Source of the DNA: Microbacterium sp. BLY
GTDB lineage: Bacteria; Actinomycetota; Actinomycetes; Actinomycetales; Microbacteriaceae
Direction: 5' to 3'
Assembly (NCBI RefSeq): GCF_017939615.1
Contig: NZ_JAGKSR010000001.1
Location: forward strand, 1,116,001-1,180,000
Length of the DNA stretch: 64,000 nt
Numbering within the stretch: position 1 is the stretch's first letter; every line of letters begins with the position of its first letter. Positions 16,016 through 24,056 of this stretch are shown here, piece after piece. The position numbers and the translations under genes are program-made. The notes below the pieces were generated by a model, which did no database searches, had not been told where the DNA came from, and worked only from the letters and a program-made list of their open reading frames with translations.

Positions 16016-16984
16016 GTGACCACGGCAACAGCACCCCGGGCCCGGCAGGAGAGCGCTCCTGCCGGGCCCGGCGCTCCCGTCCGTCGGCGCCGGAGCCGCC
16101 GGACCACGCTGATCGGCCTGGCGTTCGCGTCGCCGTTCATCATCGGCTTCCTGTTCCTGTTCGCCTACCCGATCGCGGCGTCGGCGTACTACAGCTTCAC
16201 CGACTTCAACCTGTTCCAGGCGCCCGAGTGGGTGGGGCTCGACAACTACACCCAGATGTTCGCCGACGGGGTGTTCTGGAAGTCGCTCGCCAACACGGCC
16301 GTGCTCACGGTGTTCGGCGTGCCGCTCGCGATCGGCATCGCCCTCGCCGGCGCGCACCTGCTGAACACGCCGGTGCGCGGCCAGCCGCTCTATCGCGCCC
16401 TCGTCTACCTGCCCTCGATCGTGCCGGTCGTCGTCGGCGGATACCTGTGGCGGTGGCTGCTGAACGCCCAGTACGGCTTCATCAACCACTTCCTCTCCTG
16501 GTTCGGCATCGAGGGGCCCGCCTGGCTGCAGCAGCCGGAGTGGACGAAGCCCGCCATCATCCTCATGTCGCTGTGGACGGTCGGCGGCACCATGATCATC
16601 TACCTCGCCGCGTTGCAGGAGGTGCCGAAGGAGCTGTACGAGGCGGCCGAGCTCGACGGTGCCGGTGCCTGGCGCCGCTTCACGAACGTCACCTGGCCGA
16701 CCGTGTCGCCCGTGACCCTGTTCCAGGTGATCGTGAGCATCATCGGGTTCCTGCAGATCTTCACGCAGCCCTACATCCTTTCGCAGGAGAGGCTGAACCA
16801 GGCCGGGTCAGGGCCCGGTCAGTCGATGCTCTCCTACGCGATGTACCTGTACCAGAACGCGTTCGTGTTCCTGAAGATGGGGTACGCCTCGGCCATGGCG
16901 TGGACGCTCTTCCTCCTCACGCTCGCCGTGAGCCTCATCGTGCTCGCGACCTCGAAGAAGTGGGTGCACGATGGCGCACGCTGA
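16016..16984 (+). CDS. sugar ABC transporter permease (MalF/UgpA-type)
   Basis: A 322-aa permease with six predicted membrane segments and the EAA loop 'ELYEAAELDGAGAWRRFTNVTWP' that docks the ATPase. The GTG at 16016 is 10 bp after the lipoprotein stop; the frame upstream of it is only the shadow of that gene. The N-terminal ~30 residues are Arg/Pro-rich and cytoplasmic. No ATPase is encoded in the operon, which is usual in actinobacteria where one MsiK-type ATPase serves many CUT1 importers. Confidence 0.9.
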   Translation: MTTATAPRARQESAPAGPGAPVRRRRSRRTTLIGLAFASPFIIGFLFLFAYPIAASAYYSFTDFNLFQAPEWVGLDNYTQMFADGVFWKSLANTAVLTVFGVPLAIGIALAGAHLLNTPVRGQPLYRALVYLPSIVPVVVGGYLWRWLLNAQYGFINHFLSWFGIEGPAWLQQPEWTKPAIILMSLWTVGGTMIIYLAALQEVPKELYEAAELDGAGAWRRFTNVTWPTVSPVTLFQVIVSIIGFLQIFTQPYILSQERLNQAGSGPGQSMLSYAMYLYQNAFVFLKMGYASAMAWTLFLLTLAVSLIVLATSKKWVHDGAR

Positions 16985-17837
16985 CCTCTCCGCTGCGGTG
17001 CGCCGGCCCCGTCGCCCCCGCCGCACGCTCCGCCGCGTCCGGCAGCAGATCGGGGTGACGCTGCTCGCGCTGCTGTTCCTGTTCCCGCTGCTGGTGATGC
17101 TGTCGACCGCGTTCAAGACCCCCGGCGACGTGTTCTCGTCCCCGCCGACCCTGCTGCCGGCCGAGTGGACGACGGACAACTTCGCGGAGGCGTTCGCGCA
17201 GATCCCGGTGTGGCGCTACCTCGCCAACACCCTCTTCGTCTCCGGAATGAGCATCCTCGGGACGGTGATCTCCTGCCCGCTCGTGGCCTACGCACTGGCG
17301 AAGGTGAGGTGGCGCGGCGCCCGTCCGCTCCTGATCCTCGTGCTCGCCACGATGATGCTGCCGCCGCAGGTGACGCTGATCCCGCTGTTCCTCGTGTGGA
17401 ACGGGCTGGAGGCGACGAACACGTACCTCCCGCTCATCGTCCCCGCGTTCCTCGGCACGCCGTTCTTCATCTTCATGATCCGGCAGTTCCTGCTCGCGGT
17501 TCCGGACGAGCTCATCGAGGCCGCCCGTCTCGACGGCGCCTCCGAGTTCCGCACGTACGCGACGATCGTGCTGCCGTTGGCGCGTCCCGCCATCGTGACC
17601 GCCGCGATCTTCCAGTTCGTCTGGGCGTGGACCGACTTCCTCAATCCCCTCATCTACCTCAACGACCAGTCGACGTACACGCTGTCGATCGGTCTGTACG
17701 CCTTCTTCGGGGAGAACGACGTGGCCTGGGGGCCGCTCATGGCCGCGTGCGTGATGTTCACGCTCCCGGCCGTGGCGATCTTCCTCCTCGGCCAGAAGTT
17801 CTTCATCGGTGGTGCCAGTGCAGGAGCCCTCAAGTGA
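16971..17837 (+). CDS. sugar ABC transporter permease (MalG/UgpE-type)
   Basis: A 288-aa permease. An Arg-rich N-terminus, six membrane segments and the EAA loop 'ELIEAARLDGASEFRTYATIVLP'. It forms a heterodimer with the preceding permease, whose gene it overlaps by 14 bp, and overlaps NanE at GTGA (17834-17837). The 'MMLPPQVTLIPLFL' and 'GTPFFIFMIRQFLL' segments are typical of the second CUT1 permease. Confidence 0.92.
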   Translation: MAHADLSAAVRRPRRPRRTLRRVRQQIGVTLLALLFLFPLLVMLSTAFKTPGDVFSSPPTLLPAEWTTDNFAEAFAQIPVWRYLANTLFVSGMSILGTVISCPLVAYALAKVRWRGARPLLILVLATMMLPPQVTLIPLFLVWNGLEATNTYLPLIVPAFLGTPFFIFMIRQFLLAVPDELIEAARLDGASEFRTYATIVLPLARPAIVTAAIFQFVWAWTDFLNPLIYLNDQSTYTLSIGLYAFFGENDVAWGPLMAACVMFTLPAVAIFLLGQKFFIGGASAGALK

Positions 17838-18517
17838 CCCATGAAATCCTCGGCCGCCTCCGCGGTCGCCTCGTCGCCTCGGTCCAGGCGTCCGCCGGCG
17901 CCCCCGCCCGGGACACGCACGTGATCGGCGCGCTCGCCGAATCGGCGCTGCTCGGCGGTGCCAGTGGCCTGCGCCTGAACGGACCGGACGACATCCGTCG
18001 GGTGCGGCCCGTGACCGCCGTGCCGATCATCGGCCTCCACAAGGTGTGGAACGGGGTGCGCAACGTCATCACACCGGAGGTCGCGCTCGCCGCCGGGCTG
18101 GCGGAAGCAGGAGCCGACATCATCGCGGTGGACGCCACCGCGGAGCAGCTCGGCACCGACTTCGGGCTGCTCGCGGAGATCGCCGCGGCCACGGGGCGTC
18201 CGGTGATGGCCGACGTGTCCACCGTCGCGGAGGGCGAGCGCGCGTGGGAGGCGGGCGCGGCCGTCGTCGGCACGACCCTCTCCGGCTACACCCCGCACTC
18301 GCCGCGGCTGGACGGACCGGACCTCGACCTCGTCGCCGCGCTCGCCGCCGCCGGCATCCCGACGATCGCGGAGGGGCGGTACCAGACCCCGGCGCAGGTG
18401 CGCGCGGCCTTCGATGCGGGAGCGTTCGCCGTCGTCGTCGGCGGGGCGATCACCGATCCCATCGCCCTCACCCGCCGGTTCGTCGCGGCGACGCCGGCGG
18501 TCCGGGAGCGCGCGTGA
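17834..18517 (+). CDS. nanE: N-acetylmannosamine-6-phosphate 2-epimerase
   Basis: A 227-aa TIM-barrel enzyme that converts ManNAc-6-P to GlcNAc-6-P. Visible family features: 'LLGGASGLRLNGPDDIRRVR', 'VPIIGLHK' with the catalytic Lys (K70), 'GADIIAVDAT', 'VMADVSTVAEGERAWEAGAAVVGTTLSGYT' and 'IPTIAEGRYQTPAQV' with the catalytic Glu. The GTG start overlaps the permease stop and its TGA overlaps the ROK start, so the three are coupled. With the ROK kinase it makes a ManNAc-to-GlcNAc-6-P route. The sialic-acid lyase NanA and the NagA/NagB steps are not in this window. Confidence 0.88.
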   Translation: MTHEILGRLRGRLVASVQASAGAPARDTHVIGALAESALLGGASGLRLNGPDDIRRVRPVTAVPIIGLHKVWNGVRNVITPEVALAAGLAEAGADIIAVDATAEQLGTDFGLLAEIAAATGRPVMADVSTVAEGERAWEAGAAVVGTTLSGYTPHSPRLDGPDLDLVAALAAAGIPTIAEGRYQTPAQVRAAFDAGAFAVVVGGAITDPIALTRRFVAATPAVRERA

Positions 18518-19425
18518 TCGTCGGCATCGACATCGGCGGCACCAAGATCGCCGTCGCCGGGTTCGCCGGGGGTCCGGGCGGCTCCGTCCGGCGTGTCACC
18601 GCCGTGCACACCCGGCCGACGCCGGCCCGCGAGGGCGGCGAGGCGATCGTGCGCGCGGTGGCGGACGCGGTCGCGATGGTCGCCGGGACGGCGGAGATCA
18701 CGGCGGCCGGGGTCGGTACGGCGGGGGTCGTGGGGGCCGACGGCGGCATCGCCTCGGCGACCGATGCGATCCGCGGCTGGGCGGGCTTCCCGCTGCGGGC
18801 GGCCCTCGGGCATGCCCTCGGCGTTCCGCCGGCGGTGGTGAACGATGTGCACGCGGCGGCGGTCGCCGAAGCCGCGGCGGGAGCGGGGCGCGGGGCGCGC
18901 GGCCTCCTCATGGTGACGGTCGGCACCGGCATCGGCGGCGCTGTCGTGCTTCCCGACGGTCTCCGCACCGGCGTGACGGGCACGGCGGGGTCGGTCGGGC
19001 ACACGGAGCTCGCGCTCCCGACGGCGTTGGCCGACCGCCGCTGCGGCTGCGGAGCGATCGGACACGTCGAGGCCGTCGCCTCCGGTCCGGCGCTCGAGCA
19101 GACCTACCGGGAGCGCACGGGCGTCGCCCTCCCGCTCCGCGAGGTCGATGCGGCCGCCCGCGCCGGAGACCCCGTCGCGAGCGAGGTGATCGCCGAGGGG
19201 GCGCGGTTTCTCGGACGTGCGCTGGCCGGGGCGCAGGCCGTCCTCGACGTGGAGGTCGTCGCTGTGGGCGGCGGCGTCGCGGCCATCGGCGAGCGGTACC
19301 TCGATGAGGTGGCCCGGGCGTATCGCGCGGCCGCGATGCCGGGGCCTGCGGTCGCCCGCGTGCGTCCGGCGGAACTCGGCATCGACGCGACGCTCACGGG
19401 AGCTGCACTGCTCGCCGTGTCCTGA
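18514..19425 (+). CDS. ROK-family sugar kinase (probable N-acetylmannosamine kinase)
   Basis: A 303-aa kinase with the phosphate-binding GIDIGGTK at 4-11, 'VVNDVHAAAVAE' containing the catalytic Asp, 'VTVGTGIGGAVV' and the zinc motif RRCGCGAIGHVEAVASG. In most ROK proteins the motif is C-x-C-G-x-x-G-C; here the third Cys is His, an unusual but possibly zinc-compatible change. Context (downstream of NanE with GTGA overlap) favours ManNAc phosphorylation giving the NanE substrate, but glucose or another hexosamine cannot be excluded. Confidence 0.85.
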   Translation: MIVGIDIGGTKIAVAGFAGGPGGSVRRVTAVHTRPTPAREGGEAIVRAVADAVAMVAGTAEITAAGVGTAGVVGADGGIASATDAIRGWAGFPLRAALGHALGVPPAVVNDVHAAAVAEAAAGAGRGARGLLMVTVGTGIGGAVVLPDGLRTGVTGTAGSVGHTELALPTALADRRCGCGAIGHVEAVASGPALEQTYRERTGVALPLREVDAAARAGDPVASEVIAEGARFLGRALAGAQAVLDVEVVAVGGGVAAIGERYLDEVARAYRAAAMPGPAVARVRPAELGIDATLTGAALLAVS

Positions 19426-19454
19426 GCGCGGATTCCCACCCCACACCCAGCGTT

Positions 19455-19478
19455 AACGATATATCGTTGACTATCGTT
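19455..19478. promoter_or_regulatory. PadR-type operator with extra half-site
   Basis: AACGATATATCGTT (19455-19468) is a perfect 14-bp palindrome, followed by another TATCGTT half-site (19472-19478). The site ends 18 bp before the PadR start codon and would cover its promoter, as expected for an autorepressor. The ATATAT centre could also serve as a -10 element. Confidence 0.6.
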
Positions 19479-19496
19479 CACGACTGGGAGGTCATC

Positions 19497-20120
19497 ATGA
19501 ACAACGCATTCCCCTCCACCCCGTTCGGCGGCACCCCGGGCAACGGTTCCGGCGGCGACTTCGGCGCCGGACTCGGCAACCTCTTCGGGGGTGCCCACGG
19601 TCCGGCCGGGGCGCTCTTCGAGGCGATGGACCAGCTCCGCAAGTCGTTCGAGTCGCGTCCGTCCGGCGGATCCCGCATGGCCCGCGGCGACGTGCGCGCC
19701 GCCGTCCTCTCGCTCCTCACCGAGCGCCCGATGCACGGCTACCAGATCATCAACGAGATCGCGGAGCGCAGCGGCGGCACCTGGAAGCCGAGCGCCGGCT
19801 CCGTCTACCCCACCCTCCAGCTCCTCGCCGACGAGGGCCTGATCGAGGCCGAGGAGCAGAACGGTCGCAAGACCTACGCGCTCACCGAGGCCGGCCGGGC
19901 CGTCGCCGCCGAGAGCACCGAGACCCCGCCGTGGGTGCCGTCCTCCGACAAGGACCGCAGCCGCGACGCCCGCTACAGCGCGCTGCCCAAGGCCGGGGTC
20001 GACCTCGCCGCCGCGGCCGCGCAGGTCGGACGCAGCGGCTCCGCGGAGCAGGTGCAGCAGGCCATCGAGGTGCTCGACGAGGCCCGCCGTAGGCTGTACA
20101 CGATCCTCGCCCAGGACTGA
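19497..20120 (+). CDS. PadR-family transcriptional regulator
   Basis: A 207-aa regulator. Residues 1-60 are a Gly/Pro-rich flexible tail with no known domain. The PadR winged helix follows ('MARGDVRAAVLSLLTERPMHGYQIINEIAERSGGTWKPSAGSVYPTLQLLADEGLIE'), then a helical dimerisation part. The ATG at 19497 is preferred because GGGAGG lies 5 nt upstream; an in-frame ATG at 19467 sits inside the operator palindrome. A perfect palindrome just upstream suggests self-control. Confidence 0.9.
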   Translation: MNNAFPSTPFGGTPGNGSGGDFGAGLGNLFGGAHGPAGALFEAMDQLRKSFESRPSGGSRMARGDVRAAVLSLLTERPMHGYQIINEIAERSGGTWKPSAGSVYPTLQLLADEGLIEAEEQNGRKTYALTEAGRAVAAESTETPPWVPSSDKDRSRDARYSALPKAGVDLAAAAAQVGRSGSAEQVQQAIEVLDEARRRLYTILAQD

Positions 20121-20165
20121 CCGCGTCGTGCGGCGTCCGGCGCGGAACGGCGGAAGGATGACGCG

Positions 20166-21944
20166 ATGACGGCAGCGACGGCCCCGGGTCCTCATCGCGC
20201 CCGGTACCGCCGCATCCTGTCTTTCGCGAGCCGCGAGTTCGTGGCCATCTGGTGGTTCGAACTCGTCCTTCCGCGCTTCGGGCTGTCCGGCGTGGCGGAG
20301 CGCACGCGCGCGCACCGCATGCAGCGGTTCGCGCGGCGCTTCCACACCCTGGCGGTCGAGCTCGGCGGCCTGATGATCAAGGTCGGACAGTTCATGTCGT
20401 CGCGCCTCGACGTTCTGCCGCCCGAGATCACGGCCGAGCTCGAAGGACTGCAGGACGAGGTCCCGGCGGTGCCCACCCCGCAGATCCGGGCGCTCGCGGA
20501 GGCCGAGCTCGGCATGCCCCTCGACCGGGTCTACGCCTGGTTCGACGACACCCCGGTCGCCGCCGCGTCGCTCGGGCAGGTGCACCGGGCGCGGCTGTCG
20601 CCGCTCGATGCCCAGGACACCGGGCTCGACGAGGTGGTCGTCAAGGTGCAGCGCCCGGGCATCGACGAGATCGTCGCGGTCGACCTCGCCGCCCTCCGCC
20701 GGGTCGCCCGCTGGCTGACCAGGGTCAGGATCGTCGCCGACCGCGTGGACGCCCCCGCCCTGGTCGAGGAGTTCGCGGTGACGAGCCTGGAGGAGATCGA
20801 CTACCTCCACGAGGCCCGCAGCGCCGAGCGGTTCCGCGAGAACTTCGCCGACGACCCGCGGGTCGCCGCCCCCGAGATCGTCTGGGAGCGCACGACGCGT
20901 CGGGTGCTCACCCTGTCCGACGTGACGGCGATCAAGATCAACGACACCGCCGCCCTCCGCGCGGCCGGCATCGACCCGTCCGCCGTCGCCGACGCGTTCG
21001 CGGAGGTCATGTTCGACCAGGTCTTCACCCACCGGTTCGTGCACGCCGACCCGCACCCCGGCAACATCTTCGTCACGCCCGTCCCTTCGACGAGCTCAGG
21101 GACCCAGGCGGGCTCAGGGACCCAGGCGGGCTCAGGGACCCAAGGGGGCCCAGGGACCCAAGGGGGCTCAGGGACCCAAGGGGGCTCGGGGGGCTTCCGG
21201 CTGACGTTCATCGACTTCGGCATGATGGCGGACGTCTCCGACAACCTCCGGCAGGGCCTGCGGACGCTCCTCATCGCGGTGACCGCGCGGGACAGCAGGG
21301 GCCTGGTGCGGGCGGCGCAGGAGATCGGCGTGCTCCTGCCGTCCGCCGACACGGGGGAGCTGGAGCGGGCGCTGACGGCGCTCTTCGCGCGCTTCGGCGG
21401 CATGGGATTCGCGGAGCTGAGCCGGGTCGATCCGCGGGAGTTCACCGACTTCGCGGAGGAGTTCGGCGACATGGTGCGCCGCCTCCCGCTGCAGCTGCCG
21501 GAGGACATGCTGCTGCTGATCCGCGCCGTGTCCCTCACCTCCGGCATGTGCAGCGGCCTGGATCCCGCGTTCAACGTGTGGGACGCGGCCGAACCGTACG
21601 CCGCCCGCCTCCTCCGCGACGAGTCCGGCTCCCTCATGCAGGACATGGCGGCGCAGGCGATGGCGAACGCGGCCACCACCTGGCGGCTCCCGAAGCGCAT
21701 CGACGACATCATCACCCGCGTCGACGACGGCAACGTCTCCTTCGACACCTCGCGGCTGGAGCGGCGGCTCGACCGGCTGGAGGGCATCGCGCGGCGGATC
21801 GCCTCCGGCGTGCTGTTCGCCGCGATGCTCGTGGGCGGCGCACTGCTCGTGACGCCGCTGCCGCCGTTGGGCATCACCCTGCTGTGCGTGTCCGTACTGC
21901 CGCTGCTCGGCGCCCTGTTCCTGGGCCGACGCCGCCCCCGCTGA
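20166..21944 (+). CDS. ABC1/AarF/UbiB-like atypical kinase with a repeat-encoded insertion
   Basis: A 592-aa protein of the UbiB/ABC1 family. Visible: KxGQ motif (K72-VGQ), 'AAASLGQVHRA' Ala-rich loop, VVVKVQRPGI with the ATP Lys (K160), catalytic HADPHPGN (293-300) and the metal-binding DFG (D350). Two C-terminal membrane spans (~545-590) anchor it. Family members affect quinone or lipid metabolism; the actinobacterial role is unclear. Between HADPHPGN and DFG sits a ~37-residue insert (307-343) of PSTSSGTQ and GSGTQ(A/G)G repeats encoded by repeat DNA at 21083-21194. The family normally has ~12 residues there. Being a flexible loop it may leave activity intact. Confidence 0.88.
   Translation: MTAATAPGPHRARYRRILSFASREFVAIWWFELVLPRFGLSGVAERTRAHRMQRFARRFHTLAVELGGLMIKVGQFMSSRLDVLPPEITAELEGLQDEVPAVPTPQIRALAEAELGMPLDRVYAWFDDTPVAAASLGQVHRARLSPLDAQDTGLDEVVVKVQRPGIDEIVAVDLAALRRVARWLTRVRIVADRVDAPALVEEFAVTSLEEIDYLHEARSAERFRENFADDPRVAAPEIVWERTTRRVLTLSDVTAIKINDTAALRAAGIDPSAVADAFAEVMFDQVFTHRFVHADPHPGNIFVTPVPSTSSGTQAGSGTQAGSGTQGGPGTQGGSGTQGGSGGFRLTFIDFGMMADVSDNLRQGLRTLLIAVTARDSRGLVRAAQEIGVLLPSADTGELERALTALFARFGGMGFAELSRVDPREFTDFAEEFGDMVRRLPLQLPEDMLLLIRAVSLTSGMCSGLDPAFNVWDAAEPYAARLLRDESGSLMQDMAAQAMANAATTWRLPKRIDDIITRVDDGNVSFDTSRLERRLDRLEGIARRIASGVLFAAMLVGGALLVTPLPPLGITLLCVSVLPLLGALFLGRRRPR
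21083..21194. repeat. intragenic short repeat array (PST-S/G-SGTQ-encoding)
   Basis: The left end (21083-21105) is the 23-bp element also found, with two mismatches, twice at 43902-43948. It is followed by five degenerate 18-bp units built on GGGCTCAGGGACCCA. The array length is a multiple of three and is read in the same frame in both genes, giving Ser-Gly-Thr-Gln peptides. It has no spacers and is not CRISPR. Confidence 0.8.
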
Positions 21945-21958
21945 CCCCGCGAGACGGT

Positions 21959-22013
21959 CCGCGAGAACAGGCCAACCCCGCGAGATCAGGCGCTCCTGCG
22001 CCGGAGCGCCTGA
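21959..22013. terminator. intergenic repeat with terminator-like hairpin
   Basis: TCAGGCGCTCC (21986-21996) pairs perfectly with GGAGCGCCTGA (22003-22013) over a 6-nt loop. No U-tract follows. The 14-mer CCGCGAGAACAGGC just upstream (21959-21972) recurs on the other strand at 32297-32310. Lies between the ABC1 kinase and BCCT genes. Confidence 0.5.
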
Positions 22014-22059
22014 CCTCCCGCGTTCGCCTGACCCCGCGCAGGTGGAATGATGGTTTCTC

Positions 22060-24036
22060 ATGGACACGCCTGACGAGAAGCCCACCGAACGCTCCGCAGG
22101 ATCCCCGACCCGTCCGCGCACCGACGCCGTCGTGACCGCGACGCACCGCCAGGCGGCCAAGGCGTCCGAGACCGCGCGCAAGATCGTCCGCGACATCACG
22201 ACCGTCCCGCCGCGCAGCGTGCACCCGGCGCTCGTGCCCGGGGTCTCGGTCGAGGAGACGGGGCGCACCTACCGCACCGACCCGCTCGTGTTCGGTGTCG
22301 CCGCCGCGTTCGCCCTCGCCTTCATCGCGTGGGGCGTGTTCGCCGGGGACAACCTCGCCGGCACCACGAGCACGGTCCTCGCCTGGGTGGTGGAGTACTT
22401 CGGATTCTTCTTCACGACGATCGCCACGGTCATCCTCGTGTTCATGCTGTTCGTCGGGTTCAGCCGCTACGGGCGGATCCCGCTCGGCCGCGACGACGAG
22501 GAGCCCGAGTACTCGATGTTCTCGTGGATCTCGATGCTCTTCGCCGCCGGCATGGGCATCGGTCTCGTGTTCTGGGGTGCCGCCGAGCCGCTGACGTTCT
22601 TCGAGAACCCGCCGCCCGGGACCGTCGAGGCGAACACGCTCGAGGCCATGCACACCGCGCAGACGCAGGTGCTCTACCACTGGGGTCCGCAGGCCTGGGC
22701 GTTCTACGCGCTCGTCGGCGGTGCCATCGCGTACGGCGCGTACCGGCGCGGCCGCACCCCGCTGATCTCCTCGATCTTCGCCCCGCTGCTCGGTGAGAAC
22801 CGCACGACGGGTCCGGTCGGCCGCACGATCGACATCTTCTCCATCATCGTGACGCTGTTCGGCACCGCGGCCTCCCTCGGCCTCGGCGCGCTGCAGATCG
22901 GCCACGGCGTCGAGATCGTCAGCGGTGCAGGGCCACTCGGCAACGGCGTCCTCATCGCGGTGATCGCGGTCCTCACCGCATGCTTCATCGCGTCCGCCGT
23001 GTCGGGTGTCTCCAAGGGCATCCGGGCGCTGTCGAACATCAACGCCGTCGTGGCCATCCTGCTCGCGTTCTTCGTGTTCTTCGTCGGGCCGACGCTGCTG
23101 ATCCTCAACGTGATCCCGTCGGTCGCCGTGCAGTTCCTCGGCGATCTGCCGACCATGATCGGCCGCTCCGCCTCGCAGGGGGAGGCCGCGCAGGCCTTCC
23201 TGTCGAGCTGGACGATCTTCTACTGGGCGTGGTGGATCTCGTGGTCGCCCTTCGTCGGCATGTTCATCGCGAAGATCTCGCGCGGCCGCACGCTCCGTCA
23301 GTTCGTGTCGGTCGTCATCGTCGTGCCGTCCGCGATCTCGCTCGTGTGGTTCGCGATCTTCGGCACCACCGCGATCCAGCAGCAGATGGACGGCGCCGGC
23401 CTCGTCGTCGATCCGCCGGAAGAGGTCCTGTTCGGGGTGCTCGAGAACCTGCCGTTCCCGCTGATCACGAGCATCATCCTCATCCTGCTCATCGCGATCT
23501 TCTTCATCACCGGTGCCGACTCGGCCTCGCTCGTGATGGGGACGCTGTCCCAGCAGGGTCGCCCGGATCCCTCGCGCTGGGTCGCCGTCGTCTGGGGCGT
23601 CCTGGTCGGGGTGATCGCGGCCGTGCTGCTGGTGAGTGGTGTCGAGGGCAGCGGGCTGCAGTCGCTGCAGAACGCGACGATCATCGCGGCGCTGCCGTTC
23701 GCGATCATCATGGCGTTCATGATGATCGCGTTCATGAAGGATCTGCGGCGCGATCCGCTGATCCTGCGCGACCGGTATGCGCGGGCCGCCGTCCGGCACA
23801 GCGTGATGGCCGGTCTCGAGGAGTACGGCGACGACTTCGCGCTCGTGCCCGTCGAGTACGACCACTCGGAGGACGACCTCGCCTGGATCGACGAGGACAC
23901 CGTGGATGACACCCTCGCGGAGGTGTACGAGGCGGCCACCGAGGCGATCGACATCATCCCGCCGGCCGAACTGGAGGCCCCCGTCGACCCCGCGCCGGAC
24001 GCCCCTGCGGAGCCCACGGCCCCGCGCGCGGACTGA
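22060..24036 (+). CDS. BCCT-family betaine/choline/carnitine transporter
   Basis: A 658-aa transporter with 12 predicted membrane segments. The signature aromatic stretch 'FYWAWWISWSPFVGMFIAKISRGRT' forms the quaternary-ammonium binding box, and 'FAAGMGIGLVFWGAAEP' is the glycine-rich first-repeat helix. The first ~65 residues and the last ~90 (acidic, Asp/Glu/Pro-rich) are cytoplasmic; the acidic tail could be an osmosensory domain as in BetP, though BetP's tail is basic. It should import glycine betaine or a related osmolyte with Na+. Single-gene unit bounded on both sides by repeat hairpins. Confidence 0.9.
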   Translation: MDTPDEKPTERSAGSPTRPRTDAVVTATHRQAAKASETARKIVRDITTVPPRSVHPALVPGVSVEETGRTYRTDPLVFGVAAAFALAFIAWGVFAGDNLAGTTSTVLAWVVEYFGFFFTTIATVILVFMLFVGFSRYGRIPLGRDDEEPEYSMFSWISMLFAAGMGIGLVFWGAAEPLTFFENPPPGTVEANTLEAMHTAQTQVLYHWGPQAWAFYALVGGAIAYGAYRRGRTPLISSIFAPLLGENRTTGPVGRTIDIFSIIVTLFGTAASLGLGALQIGHGVEIVSGAGPLGNGVLIAVIAVLTACFIASAVSGVSKGIRALSNINAVVAILLAFFVFFVGPTLLILNVIPSVAVQFLGDLPTMIGRSASQGEAAQAFLSSWTIFYWAWWISWSPFVGMFIAKISRGRTLRQFVSVVIVVPSAISLVWFAIFGTTAIQQQMDGAGLVVDPPEEVLFGVLENLPFPLITSIILILLIAIFFITGADSASLVMGTLSQQGRPDPSRWVAVVWGVLVGVIAAVLLVSGVEGSGLQSLQNATIIAALPFAIIMAFMMIAFMKDLRRDPLILRDRYARAAVRHSVMAGLEEYGDDFALVPVEYDHSEDDLAWIDEDTVDDTLAEVYEAATEAIDIIPPAELEAPVDPAPDAPAEPTAPRAD

Positions 24037-24056
24037 GCGTCGGAGAGGTCAGGCGC

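Noticed and set aside
14653-16143. Long minus-strand frame opposite the sugar-binding lipoprotein (496 codons)
   Set aside because: Arg/Glu/Val-rich shadow with no recognisable domain; the plus-strand lipoprotein has a signal peptide and family motifs.
21083-21194. Tandem units in the ABC1 gene considered as a CRISPR array
   Set aside because: Units of 18 bp are adjacent without unique spacers and are translated in frame; no cas genes nearby.
21874-23865. Large minus-strand frame opposite the BCCT gene (663 codons)
   Set aside because: Compositionally biased shadow of the transporter; no start context and no domain.
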